Below are positions 1-7,776 of a DNA stretch of 40,963 nucleotides, one piece after another. A program made the position numbers and the translations under genes. The notes beneath the pieces are model-generated. The model saw nothing but the letters and a program-made list of their open reading frames with translations. It was not told where the DNA came from and searched no databases. The stretch is from positions 1-40,963 of the forward strand of contig URXE01000010.1 in assembly GCA_900551815.1 (NCBI GenBank), in the 5' to 3' direction. Positions within the stretch are counted from its first letter, which is position 1. Each line of letters starts with the position of its first letter. The DNA is from an uncultured Collinsella sp. (GTDB lineage Bacteria; Actinomycetota; Coriobacteriia; Coriobacteriales; Coriobacteriaceae).

Positions 1-13
1 ACATCTTGATCAT
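1..13 (-). CDS. Start of an unidentified gene running off the left edge
   Basis: Only the first four codons are inside the window (M-I-K-M, start codon at 13-11 on the minus strand), so the product cannot be named. The start is supported by a strong ribosome binding site, GGAGAGG, at 27-21 on the minus strand with a 7-nt spacer, and by a plausible promoter farther upstream. The gene is a separate transcription unit downstream of the PII remnant. Confidence 0.5.
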
Positions 14-41
14 GGGCATGCCTCTCCTTCGTCTGCACGAT

Positions 42-71
42 ATTGTAGACGAGAATGAGCGCGCCCCAAGA
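42..71 (-). promoter_or_regulatory. Candidate promoter of the left-edge gene
   Basis: On the minus strand a TACAAT -10 box (47-42) lies 16 bp downstream of a TTGGGG -35-like hexamer. Transcription would begin about 10 nt before the GGAGAGG ribosome binding site. The -10 is good and the -35 weak. Confidence 0.35.
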
Positions 72-100
72 AAGGCGCACCCGTCAGGCGAAAGATTGTC

Positions 101-241
101 CTACACCGTAGAAGGGCCGTGTTCGCCGGTACGGATGCGGATAGCTTCCTCGACCGGCTCGACCCAGATCGTGCCATCTCCAACGGCGCCGCAATCTTGG
201 AAACGGCGCAGCAACGGGCGCGAAACGAACGGGAATACGCG
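101..241 (-). pseudogene. C-terminal remnant of a PII (GlnB/GlnK) signalling protein
   Basis: This minus-strand frame ends in a stop at 103-101. Its last ~46 residues carry the hallmark PII C-terminus: a GAVGDGTIWV segment (the B-loop/beta-strand, normally TGxIGDGKIFV) followed by VEEAIRIRTGE, the C-loop. PII proteins are about 112 residues. Here the N-terminal two thirds, including the uridylylated T-loop, are missing because the CmpB-like gene occupies the DNA just upstream. No ATG or GTG start with a ribosome binding site precedes the similarity. The usual Lys of GDGK is Thr. I read it as a decayed or truncated nitrogen-regulator gene. A frameshifted extension of the CmpB gene is possible but less likely. 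Confidence 0.6.
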
Positions 242-272
242 AGCAAGGGGGCCGTGAGCGCGCCCGTCCCGG

Positions 273-1292
273 CTAGCGCCGAAACAGCTCGTGAGCGCGG
301 TCGCGGAGATTAGTTGCTCGAATGACACCCTCGTAGCGGTTGATGCGCAAGCGCGGGAAGGCATTGAAGAAGCGCAGGTCGCGACGACTGAGCGACACAC
401 TCGGCACCGGACGGTTCGCGCGCCTGCCGGCACGGAGACGGGCGAGCGATGGATGGGGCACGCTCGGCGCGGCATCGGCCACGCGGCGGGCGGCAAGCGC
501 CAGGCCATGAGCGCCGTCCGAGATAAACGTCGGCATCGAAGCCTTCTCACGCAGGGCATCGAGCGTTGCGTCGCCCAGCTCAGCCAGCCACGCGTTAACG
601 GCACGGCTGCGGATATGCGTCTGCGCCACCGAGTCAATCGCCGAATCGGGAATACGTTCGAGCATGGAGTCAGACGCATCGGCAAGCGACTCATTGATGC
701 GGTCGGCAAGGTCGGCACGCACACGCTCCAGCTGATCGGACAGGCGGCGCCAACTGGCCAAAGAGCATGCCGCGTCGACCATCATCGCGACCGCGACGAT
801 AAAGGCGGACAGCCGCACAATCAGCACCGGCAGATGGCCGAGCAGCCCCAGCAATGCCGGCTCCACTAAACGGCAAATGCACAGCGCACCCAGGCCAAAC
901 GCGCAGGCCCAGTACAGACAGATGCGTCCATGCAAATTAAACGGCAGGTGCGAGTAATCCCAAAAGCGAGCGCCTGTTGTCTTTTCCAATAGGAGGCCCA
1001 CACTGTACTCGATTACGCTGCATACAAGCGCCGCCGCGACAAACTGGCCCGAGGCATCCGGAATCCCGCGCAGCAAAAGCCAGCAGGCTATGCCGCCCAC
1101 ACCATAGATAGGACAACACGGCCCCAGCAAGAATCCGCTGTTGGCGAAGCGTCCTTGGTTAAGCATGGCGCATACTGTCGACTCCCATGCCCAGCCGCAA
1201 AACCCGTAAAAGGCAAACGAGAGCACCAGTGCCGAGAGTGGACAGGCGGCAAGCGTCGCGCCGCCAAACGCCATATCAATCGCGGTTTCCAC
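273..1292 (-). CDS. CmpB-like putative ABC transporter permease (membrane protein)
   Basis: Predicted 339-residue membrane protein. The N-terminal ~200 residues hold several hydrophobic helices. Motifs such as FYGFCGWAWES, GFLLGPCCPIYGVGG and TTGARFWDYSHLPFNLHGRI match the family named putative ABC transporter type IV (ABC_trans_CmpB, PF06541), whose true role is not established. The C-terminal ~140 residues are soluble, Arg/Ala-rich and probably cytoplasmic, making it longer than typical members. The start is GTG at 1292 with an AGGAGAGGG ribosome binding site, which overlaps the end of the upstream HD gene. The two genes are 3 bp apart and surely cotranscribed. No cognate ATPase is adjacent. 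Confidence 0.65.
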   Translation of the reverse strand: METAIDMAFGGATLAACPLSALVLSFAFYGFCGWAWESTVCAMLNQGRFANSGFLLGPCCPIYGVGGIACWLLLRGIPDASGQFVAAALVCSVIEYSVGLLLEKTTGARFWDYSHLPFNLHGRICLYWACAFGLGALCICRLVEPALLGLLGHLPVLIVRLSAFIVAVAMMVDAACSLASWRRLSDQLERVRADLADRINESLADASDSMLERIPDSAIDSVAQTHIRSRAVNAWLAELGDATLDALREKASMPTFISDGAHGLALAARRVADAAPSVPHPSLARLRAGRRANRPVPSVSLSRRDLRFFNAFPRLRINRYEGVIRATNLRDRAHELFRR

Positions 1293-1295
1293 CGT

Positions 1296-1832
1296 CTACC
1301 CTCTCCTCTTTTCGCTCGATGCTTTACTCATGCCATCGTCAGCCTCGTCCTTGCGCGGCAGACGGCCGGCGACCGTCTCGCACAGTGCGCACCACTTATC
1401 AGCCAGGCACACAATCCATGCCTCGCGACACGTCGGCGGCACTGGCACCAGCGGAAACATATGTCGCGCGATAATATTCCGTTCGCGCGGCGTCAGCTCA
1501 AAATCCTCTTCGGCACGTGCCAGGGCAAAAAATGGATGCCGAAATCCGTGCAGTCGATGGCTCGGATCGGGGTCATGCCAATCGTAGAGAAAGTAATCGT
1601 GTAACAAGGCTCCGCGCAGCAGCGAGGCACGGTCGACCGAAATGCCAACACGGCCCAAGCGCTCGGCAAAGGACAGGCTCGCCCGCGCTACCGAAGTCAC
1701 ATGTGCATAGACCGTCACGTCGCCATGCTGGATAAACTCGTGCGTCAGGTCCAAGCGGCCCGCCTGGGCCAGCTGGTGGGCGGCATAGTCGACCTCGTGC
1801 GCGATTTTCTCGGCACGAACGGCATCAGACAT
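1296..1832 (-). CDS. HD-domain phosphohydrolase-like protein
   Basis: 178-residue soluble protein. An HD-type metal site is visible: His in the N-terminal helix (THEFIQHGDVTVYAHV), then LLHDYFLYDWHD (the HD pair) and HRLHGFRHPFFALARAEEDF, followed by RHMFPL. This pattern is seen in small HD hydrolases often found beside CmpB-like membrane proteins in Firmicutes and Coriobacteria. The substrate is unknown. The start chosen is ATG 1832, preceded by GGAAGGAGG with a 4-nt gap; an upstream in-frame ATG at 1877 lacks a ribosome binding site. It is the first gene of a two-gene operon with the CmpB-like gene. Confidence 0.7.
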   Translation of the reverse strand: MSDAVRAEKIAHEVDYAAHQLAQAGRLDLTHEFIQHGDVTVYAHVTSVARASLSFAERLGRVGISVDRASLLRGALLHDYFLYDWHDPDPSHRLHGFRHPFFALARAEEDFELTPRERNIIARHMFPLVPVPPTCREAWIVCLADKWCALCETVAGRLPRKDEADDGMSKASSEKRRG

Positions 1833-2060
1833 GCTGCCTCCTTCCAGCGGCTCACGGCGGCAAGCCACGGCCTGCACGCATTGAATAAAATCATCATCGA
1901 ATCTACCAGTATGGCATCGGACAAAACGTTTTGCCCCGCCAGTTGGCGAATTACCGCGCCGCCGTCACATATCAAACGCCAAAATATGCGAGACTGTTCT
2001 GTGCAATTGTGCCGGCCGAGGGAGCGCCGGCGCTCGATTCGCATGGAGTAACCCACAACG

Positions 2061-3842
2061 ATGCTGCTTACGCAAACGACAACGCCCGAGGACGTCAAGG
2101 CTCTTAATCGCGCCGAGCTCCCGCAGCTCTGCGACGAGATTCGCCACGCCATCCTCGAAAGCTCCGCCGCTGTCGGCGGACACGTTGCCCCCAACCTAGG
2201 CGTCGTTGAACTCACGGTCGCACTCCATCGCGTGTTTAACTCCCCCATCGACAAGCTTGTCTTTGACGTTTCGCACCAGACCTACGCCCACAAGGCGCTG
2301 ACCGGGCGCGCGTACACCTATATCGATCCGGAGCGTTATGGCGAGGCCTCTGGCTTTGCCAATCCCGACGAGTCCGAGCATGACCTGTTTGCCATGGGTC
2401 ACACCTCGACCTCGGTGAGCTTGGGCTGCGGTCTTGCCCACGCGCGCGACCTGGCGGGTGACACGTATAACGTCATTACCGTTATTGGCGACGGCTCGCT
2501 TTCGGGCGGTCTGGCTTTTGAGGGCTTTAACAATGCCGCCGATCTCGACAGTAACTTGATCATTATCGTCAACGATAACGACCAGTCCATTGCCGAAAAC
2601 CACGGTGGTCTGTATCGCAATCTGGCCGAGCTGCGCGCCAGCAACGGCACCTGCGAGCGCAACGTTTTCCGCGCGCTGGGACTCGACTATCGCTACCTGG
2701 ACGCCGGTAACGATGTCCAAGCGCTGGTCGATACGCTGCAGGAGCTGCGCGATATCGATCATCCCATCGTGCTGCACGTCTCCACCGCCAAGGGCAAGGG
2801 CTTTGAGCCAGCCCAGAGCGACCCCGAGCACTGGCATCATGTGGGGCCCTTCGATATGGCAACCGGTCGCAAACTTTGCCCGGGCCACCCGAGCGAGCCC
2901 GCACCGCGCACCTATGCCGATATTACGAGCGAGGCACTCAACGCCGCTATCGCGAACGACCCGCAGGTTGTCGCTATCACGGCTGCCACGCCCTATATCA
3001 TGGGCTTTACGCCCGAGCTTCGCGCCGCGGCAGGCAAGCAGTTTGTCGACGTGGGCATTGCCGAAGAGCACGCCGTCACCTTTGCCACCGCGCTCGCCAG
3101 CGCCGGCGCCAAGCCGGTCTTTGGCGCATACGGCACGTTTTTGCAGCGCGCCTACGATGAACTGTGGCACGACCTGTGCCTCAACGACGCCCCCGCAACC
3201 ATCCTGGTGTTTGGCGCTTCGGTCTTTGGCACAACGTCCGAGACGCACCTCTCGTTCTTTGATATTTCCATGCTGGGCGCTCTTCCCAACATGCGCTACC
3301 TAGCGCCGACCTGCATGGAGGAATACCTATCCATGCTGAGCTGGTCGCTCGACCACCGTGAGCATCCCGTGGCGATCCGTGTACCGGGCATCGGCCTGGT
3401 AAGCTGCCCCGATTTGGCGCCCGCTGAGGAAACCGACTACAGCGCCGTTCGCTACAACGTTGTGCGCCAGGGTCGCGACGTTGCCGTGCTCGCGCTTGGC
3501 GATTTCTTTGAGCTGGGCGAGCGTGTGGCAAACCGCTTGGCCGCCGAGTACGGCATCGAGGCCACGCTCGTCAACCCGCGCTTCGCAACCGAGCTTGACC
3601 GCGAGTTTCTCGACAGCCTTGCCGCCGAGCATCGCGTTGTCGTCACCCTCGAGGACGGCATCTTGGACGGTGGCTGGGGCGAACGCGTCGCGTGCTATCT
3701 GGCCTGCACGCCTGTGCGCACGCGCACCTTTGGCATCGCCAAGGGCTTTCCCGACCGTTACGACCCCAAAGAGCTGCTCGCGCAGAACGGCATGACGGTC
3801 GAGAACATGGCCGCCGAAGCCGTAAGGCTACTGAACGAGTAA
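2061..3842 (+). CDS. dxs: 1-deoxy-D-xylulose-5-phosphate synthase-like TPP enzyme
   Basis: 593 residues, transketolase-like: TPP-binding domain, pyrimidine domain, then C-terminal transketolase domain. Visible Dxs features include DVSHQTYAHKALTGR (His72, TPP site), GDGSLSGG at 143-150 and NDND at 171-174 (metal/diphosphate binding), HVGPFD near 260, and GIAEEH with the catalytic Glu335. Canonical Dxs (~620 aa) makes DXP from pyruvate and glyceraldehyde-3-phosphate for isoprenoids and thiamine. The usual DRAG...DGxTHQG segment that helps bind substrate is replaced here by FGASVFGTTSETHLSFFD (384-401), so this belongs to a divergent Dxs-like subgroup and its true substrate is not certain. The ATG has only a weak GGAG upstream. 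Single gene followed by a terminator. Confidence 0.8.
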   Translation: MLLTQTTTPEDVKALNRAELPQLCDEIRHAILESSAAVGGHVAPNLGVVELTVALHRVFNSPIDKLVFDVSHQTYAHKALTGRAYTYIDPERYGEASGFANPDESEHDLFAMGHTSTSVSLGCGLAHARDLAGDTYNVITVIGDGSLSGGLAFEGFNNAADLDSNLIIIVNDNDQSIAENHGGLYRNLAELRASNGTCERNVFRALGLDYRYLDAGNDVQALVDTLQELRDIDHPIVLHVSTAKGKGFEPAQSDPEHWHHVGPFDMATGRKLCPGHPSEPAPRTYADITSEALNAAIANDPQVVAITAATPYIMGFTPELRAAAGKQFVDVGIAEEHAVTFATALASAGAKPVFGAYGTFLQRAYDELWHDLCLNDAPATILVFGASVFGTTSETHLSFFDISMLGALPNMRYLAPTCMEEYLSMLSWSLDHREHPVAIRVPGIGLVSCPDLAPAEETDYSAVRYNVVRQGRDVAVLALGDFFELGERVANRLAAEYGIEATLVNPRFATELDREFLDSLAAEHRVVVTLEDGILDGGWGERVACYLACTPVRTRTFGIAKGFPDRYDPKELLAQNGMTVENMAAEAVRLLNE

Positions 3843-3843
3843 G

Positions 3844-3886
3844 AAAACCTCCGCAAGGGAAGCACCCCTGCGGAGGTTTTTGTTTT
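3844..3886 (+). terminator. Rho-independent terminator of the dxs-like gene
   Basis: A 12-bp stem (AAAACCTCCGCA pairing with TGCGGAGGTTTT, 3844-3855 and 3869-3880) encloses a 13-nt loop and runs into a T-rich tract. It starts 2 nt after the stop codon. The A-run on the left makes it potentially bidirectional. Confidence 0.9.
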
Positions 3887-3898
3887 CGCGACGCGATT

Positions 3899-4116
3899 AT
3901 CTCGATCTGTAACATCTAGGGCCCGAATTCCCGTCTAACTGTTACAGATCTAGACAAAACGTCTTAGTCCCCGACCTTTGTCTCAATCTGTAACAGATAG
4001 AGACCTTTTGTCCGTCCAGATGTTACAGATCGAGACATTCGAATTCCCCTGAAGAGACGATCTCGATCTGTAACAGTTACTCGGCAAAAATGGCTGCAGA
4101 TGTTACAGATTGAGAC
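3899..4116. repeat. Array of three 57-bp palindromes (six alternating 16-bp repeats)
   Basis: Six copies of a GTCTCGATCTGTAACA-like word alternate in orientation. The ATCTGTAACA cores sit at 3905-3914(+), 3940-3949(-), 3986-3995(+), 4021-4030(-), 4066-4075(+) and 4101-4110(-). Core centres are exactly 35 bp apart within each pair and 46 and 45 bp apart between pairs. This makes three 57-bp inverted-repeat units (3899-3955, 3980-4036, 4060-4116), each with a 25-nt loop of unrelated sequence. The rest of the gap between the dxs terminator and the promoter at 4227 holds one REP-like repeat and no gene. Function unknown: regulator-binding array, BIME-like element or tandem RNA hairpins. Confidence 0.85.
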
Positions 4117-4149
4117 AAAGCAGCGAGACAGGCCACCACATCTGCAAGA

Positions 4150-4184
4150 ACCACCACAAAGGTGCCTGTCCCTTTTTGGTAGGT
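4150..4184 (+). repeat. REP-like TGTCCC repeat, degenerate copy 1
   Basis: Contains CCTGTCCCTTTTTGGTAGGT, matching the right half of the element at 14041, 16311 and 24264. The left arm (ACCACCACAAAG) is degenerate. Confidence 0.55.
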
Positions 4185-4188
4185 AGAA

Positions 4189-4203
4189 TTACCCATAAGG
4201 TAA
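4189..4203. promoter_or_regulatory. Small palindrome upstream of the ABC importer promoter
   Basis: TTACC-CATAA-GGTAA, a 5-bp inverted repeat about 24 bp upstream of the -35 box at 4227. It could be a regulator site for the amino-acid importer. The evidence is only position and symmetry. Confidence 0.25.
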
Positions 4204-4226
4204 GTATGTTTCTGAGTTATTTCGTG

Positions 4227-4256
4227 TTGACCCGTCTGAGCGCGATAGGGTATAAC
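4227..4256 (+). promoter_or_regulatory. Promoter of the amino-acid ABC importer operon
   Basis: TTGACC (4227-4232) and TATAAC (4251-4256) are separated by 18 bp. This predicts a leader of about 37 nt before the start codon at 4300, whose ribosome binding site is GAAAGGTG. Confidence 0.65.
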
Positions 4257-4299
4257 TCTACTCAACCGCTAGGGATTTTATTGAGAAAGGTGTTCTCCT

Positions 4300-5295
4300 A
4301 TGAGCAAGAACCTCTCCCAGCAGGTCGTTCTCGACCGCCGCGGCTTCGTTGCCGCCACCTTCGCAACCGTCGCCGGCCTTGGTCTTGCCGGCTGCTCCGA
4401 CACCAGCGCCGAGGCCGACAAGGGTTCCGCCGCCGGCTCTTCCAAGAGCTCCAATGATACCGAGGCTTCCACCACGCTCGACGCCAAGGCATTCGACAAA
4501 CTCGTCGACAACGGCCCCAAGGCCGATGACGATACCATCGCCGCCAGCACCTGGGCCACGGCCGTCAAGGACGCCGGCGTCTTTAAGATCGGTGGCGTTC
4601 AGACTTCCACGCTCTTCTCCCTCCTCAACGAGAAAGACGGTCAGACCCGCGGCTTCGACGCCGGCATCGCGCAGCTTCTGTCCAACTACATCCTGGGCGA
4701 GAACAAGGTCGAGATCACCCAGGTGACCTCGGACACGCGCGAGTCCGTTCTGCAGAACGGCCAGGTCGACGCTGTCTTTGCCACCTACACCATTACCGAC
4801 GAGCGCAAGAAGCTCGTCTCCTTTGCCGGTCCCTATTACTACACGCAGCAGGCCATCCTGGTGCTCGCCGACAACGACGACATCAAGAGCGTCGACGACC
4901 TGGCCGACAAGAACGTCGCCGTCCAGTCCGGCTCCAACGGCCCCGCCATCCTGGAGGAGTTCGCCCCCAAGGCCAGCCAGCAGGAGTTCAAGACCGACGA
5001 GGAGGCCCGCCAGGCACTCCAGCAGGGCCGCGTTGACGCCTACGTCATCGATAACAACATGCAGCAGAGCGCCCTGGTCCGCGAGCCCGGTAAGTACAAG
5101 ATCGCCGGCAAGCCCTTCGGCAGCAAGGAGCCCTATGGCATCGGTCTGCCGCTCGATTCCGACGGCGTTGCCTTTGTCAACGGCTTCCTTAAGAAGATCG
5201 AGGACGATGGCACCTGGACCGAGCTGTGGCAGATCTGCATTGGCGACCGTACGGGCGACACCAATGTTCCCGAGCTGCCCGAGATCGGGGCCTAG
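4300..5295 (+). CDS. Amino-acid ABC transporter substrate-binding lipoprotein
   Basis: 331 residues. The N-terminus has a twin-Arg-like DRRGFVA motif, a hydrophobic stretch and a lipobox LAGC with lipidated Cys32, followed by a Ser/Ala/Asp linker. The rest is a family-3 periplasmic-binding-protein fold: RGFDAGIAQLLSNYILGENKVEI, then DAVFATYTITDERKKLVSFAGPYY, then DDLADKNVAVQSGSNGP. This is the pattern of glutamate/glutamine/polar amino-acid receptors, though the ligand cannot be fixed by eye. It is the first gene of a five-gene unit with two permeases and an ATPase. The 138-nt gap before the first permease may let the receptor be made in excess. Confidence 0.9.
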   Translation: MSKNLSQQVVLDRRGFVAATFATVAGLGLAGCSDTSAEADKGSAAGSSKSSNDTEASTTLDAKAFDKLVDNGPKADDDTIAASTWATAVKDAGVFKIGGVQTSTLFSLLNEKDGQTRGFDAGIAQLLSNYILGENKVEITQVTSDTRESVLQNGQVDAVFATYTITDERKKLVSFAGPYYYTQQAILVLADNDDIKSVDDLADKNVAVQSGSNGPAILEEFAPKASQQEFKTDEEARQALQQGRVDAYVIDNNMQQSALVREPGKYKIAGKPFGSKEPYGIGLPLDSDGVAFVNGFLKKIEDDGTWTELWQICIGDRTGDTNVPELPEIGA

Positions 5296-5433
5296 GTAGC
5301 GAGCCTGGTAACGGCCGCAACGAAACCATATGGAAACGCATGATGCGCTTTATTGCGGTAAACTGTTTCCTCACAGAGTTGTCGGGGCTTCCGTACACAC
5401 GGGGGCCCCTTTCCTTATCGGCGGGAGGTCCGC

Positions 5434-6093
5434 ATGAGTCTCTCCGAACTCTGGTCGCTCTATGGCCAGAACTATATCGACGCGCTGCTAGCAACCTGGG
5501 GCATGACGCTTGAGTCGTTTGCCATCGCCATGGTGTTAGCCGTCGCCGTCACCGTGATGCGCGTGTCGCCGCTCAAGCCGCTGCGCGTCTTTGGCGACCT
5601 GTATGTTCAGGTCTTCCGTAATATCCCCGGCATCGCGCTGCTCATCATCGTCGTCTATGCGCTGCCGCCGCTTAAGGTCGTTCTGCCCTACCGCACCTGC
5701 GTTATCGTCGCCACGGTCCTTTTGGGCTCGGCCTTTGGCTCCGAGAACTTTATGAGCGGCATCAACACTGTCGGCGTCGGCCAGGTGGAAGCCGCCCGCT
5801 CGCTGGGCATGAGCTTTAACCGCATCCTCGCCAAGATCGTGATTCCGCAGGCGCTGCGTTCGAGCGTGCTGCCCATGACCAACCTCTTTATCGCCGTCAT
5901 GCTCACCACCGCGCTCGGCAGTCAGGTGCCGCTTAAACCGCAGGAGCTCACCGGCGTGGTGAGCTACATCAACACGCGCTCGCTCGGAGGCGTCACCGCG
6001 TTCTTTATCTCGGCGCTCGGCTACCTGGGCACGGCCTTTGTGGTGAGCCACATTGGCAACTACATCGATAAGAAGGTGAGGATCCTCCGATGA
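5434..6093 (+). CDS. Amino-acid ABC transporter permease 1 (HisM/GlnP type)
   Basis: 219 residues with about five transmembrane helices. The EAA loop that contacts the ATPase is seen as EAARSLGMSFNRILAKIVIPQALR. FRNIPGIALLIIVVYALPP is the usual polar-amino-acid permease segment near the middle. The start ATG has a GGGAGG ribosome binding site with a 5-nt spacer. Its stop overlaps the start of the second permease (ATGA), indicating translational coupling, so the two form the membrane heterodimer of the importer. Confidence 0.92.
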   Translation: MSLSELWSLYGQNYIDALLATWGMTLESFAIAMVLAVAVTVMRVSPLKPLRVFGDLYVQVFRNIPGIALLIIVVYALPPLKVVLPYRTCVIVATVLLGSAFGSENFMSGINTVGVGQVEAARSLGMSFNRILAKIVIPQALRSSVLPMTNLFIAVMLTTALGSQVPLKPQELTGVVSYINTRSLGGVTAFFISALGYLGTAFVVSHIGNYIDKKVRILR

Positions 6094-6923
6094 GCAAGCA
6101 CTCCTCTTCTGCGCTCACCATGCGTGATGCACTCTACGAGGCTCCCGGCCCCAAGATGCGCGCCAAGATTCGCATCGGCACCGCTATCTCATTGATTGCC
6201 GTGGCGGCGCTCATCACCTTGGTACTGCAGCGCTTTTATGTGACCGGTCAGCTTTCGGTCCACTACTGGTACTTCTTTACGCACCTCACCACCTGGAAGT
6301 TCCTGCTTGCCGGCTTTGAGGGCACCGTCAAGGTCGCACTGACCGCGGGCGCCATTGCGCTGGTGCTGGGCCTCGCCCTCATGCTCGGCCGTACCAGCGA
6401 CATTAAGCCGCTGCAGCTGGCCTGCCGCGTGCTCACCGATTTCTTCCGCGGCGTACCGAGCCTGCTGTTCATCTACTTCTTCTTTTTGGTGCTGCCCCAG
6501 TACAAGATCGTGCTGCCGTCGTTTTGGATGCTCACGCTTCCCGTCGCGCTCGCCGCAGCCGGCGTGCTGGCCGAGATTTTCCGCGCCGGCGTCAATGCCG
6601 TGCCGCGCGGCCAGGTCGAAGCAGCCCAGGCGCTCGGTCTCTCCAAGGCCAAAATCACCTTTAAAATCGTGTTGCCGCAGGCGATTCGGCTTATCATTCC
6701 GTCATTGATTTCGCAGCTTGTGGTCGTAGTCAAGGACACCACCGTCGCCTATGTGGTGAGCTACCCCGACCTCATGCAAAATGCCCGCGTGCTCATTACC
6801 AACTACGACGCCCTCGTGTCGGTCTACCTGGTTATCGCGGTCATCTACATCCTCATCAACGTCGCAATCAACAAGGCCGCTGTCTATGTTTCGCACAAGA
6901 CCGGCGCGACCATCATCCGCTAA
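6090..6923 (+). CDS. Amino-acid ABC transporter permease 2
   Basis: 277 residues, longer than permease 1 by an N-terminal cytoplasmic stretch of ~30 residues and an extra helix. The EAA loop is EAAQALGLSKAKITFKIVLP, and DFFRGVPSLLFIYFFFLVLPQ is the conserved family segment. It starts in the 4-bp overlap with permease 1 and is followed 36 nt later by the ATPase gene. It is the second half of the transmembrane channel. Confidence 0.92.
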   Translation: MSKHSSSALTMRDALYEAPGPKMRAKIRIGTAISLIAVAALITLVLQRFYVTGQLSVHYWYFFTHLTTWKFLLAGFEGTVKVALTAGAIALVLGLALMLGRTSDIKPLQLACRVLTDFFRGVPSLLFIYFFFLVLPQYKIVLPSFWMLTLPVALAAAGVLAEIFRAGVNAVPRGQVEAAQALGLSKAKITFKIVLPQAIRLIIPSLISQLVVVVKDTTVAYVVSYPDLMQNARVLITNYDALVSVYLVIAVIYILINVAINKAAVYVSHKTGATIIR

Positions 6924-6959
6924 CGCTTTACCATTTCGAGTCATAAGGAGCCGAGCACC

Positions 6960-7724
6960 ATGGCACAGAGCACCTCTTCCACCGGCAATCAGCCGCTGAT
7001 CGAGCTCAGACACGTCGATAAGCACTATGGCGATCTACACGTTCTCAACGACATCAATCTCTCGGTCGACCGCGGCGAGGTCGTCGTGGTGATCGGCCCC
7101 TCGGGCTCGGGCAAGTCGACCATGTGCCGCACCATCAACCGCCTGGAAACCATCGACTCGGGCGAGATCCTCATCGAGGGCGAGCCCCTGCCGCAAGAAG
7201 GCAAGGATCTTGCCCGCATGCGTGCCGAACTGGGCATGGTGTTTCAGCAGTTCAACCTGTTTGCGCATATGACCGTACTGCAGAACGTCATGCTGGGACC
7301 GGTCGACGTGTTGGGCGTGTCCAAGGAGGAGGCTCGTGAGCGCGCCATGGACCTGCTGAGCCGCGTGGGCGTGGCCGAGCAGGCCGATAAGGTACCCGCA
7401 CAGCTCTCGGGCGGCCAGCAACAGCGCGTAGCCATCGCACGTTCGCTTGCCATGCAACCCAAGGCCATGCTTTTTGACGAGCCCACGAGCGCCCTTGACC
7501 CCGAAATGATCAACGAGGTGCTCGAGGTCATGGTCCGTCTGGCCCAGCAGGGCATGACGATGATCGTCATCACGCACGAGATGAACTTCGCCCGCCGCGT
7601 GGCCGACCGCGTCGTGTTTATGGCCGACGGCCAGATCGTGGAAACCGGCACACCCGACGAGTTCTTCGACCACCCCCAGACCAAGCGCGCCCAGGACTTC
7701 CTCAACTCCATTAAGGGCCACTAA
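6960..7724 (+). CDS. Amino-acid ABC transporter ATP-binding protein (GlnQ-like)
   Basis: 254 residues with a complete ABC ATPase set: Walker A GPSGSGKS near residue 45, Q-loop VFQQFNLF, signature LSGGQQQR, Walker B MLFDEPTSALDPE and the H-loop ITHEM. Sequence style and context place it with GlnQ/HisP-type polar amino-acid importers. It powers the two permeases encoded just upstream. The start at 6960 follows a TAAGGAG ribosome binding site. Confidence 0.95.
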   Translation: MAQSTSSTGNQPLIELRHVDKHYGDLHVLNDINLSVDRGEVVVVIGPSGSGKSTMCRTINRLETIDSGEILIEGEPLPQEGKDLARMRAELGMVFQQFNLFAHMTVLQNVMLGPVDVLGVSKEEARERAMDLLSRVGVAEQADKVPAQLSGGQQQRVAIARSLAMQPKAMLFDEPTSALDPEMINEVLEVMVRLAQQGMTMIVITHEMNFARRVADRVVFMADGQIVETGTPDEFFDHPQTKRAQDFLNSIKGH

Positions 7725-7776
7725 CCCAATTGCCATCTTCGTTCGCCCTGACCATCCAAACTCGAAGGCTACACCT

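Noticed and set aside
273..1292. CmpB-PII fusion by programmed frameshift
   Set aside because: No slippery site is apparent at the CmpB stop, and half of the PII domain would still be missing.
2196..3248. A 350-codon minus-strand open frame
   Set aside because: Antisense shadow of the dxs-like gene with no motifs.
3899..4116. CRISPR array
   Set aside because: Repeats alternate in direction, are short, loops are paired by symmetry and no cas genes are present.
5296..5433. Terminator or small gene between the binding protein and permease
   Set aside because: Only a weak GGGGC/GCCCC pairing before TTTCC is seen, and no credible small frame with a ribosome binding site.
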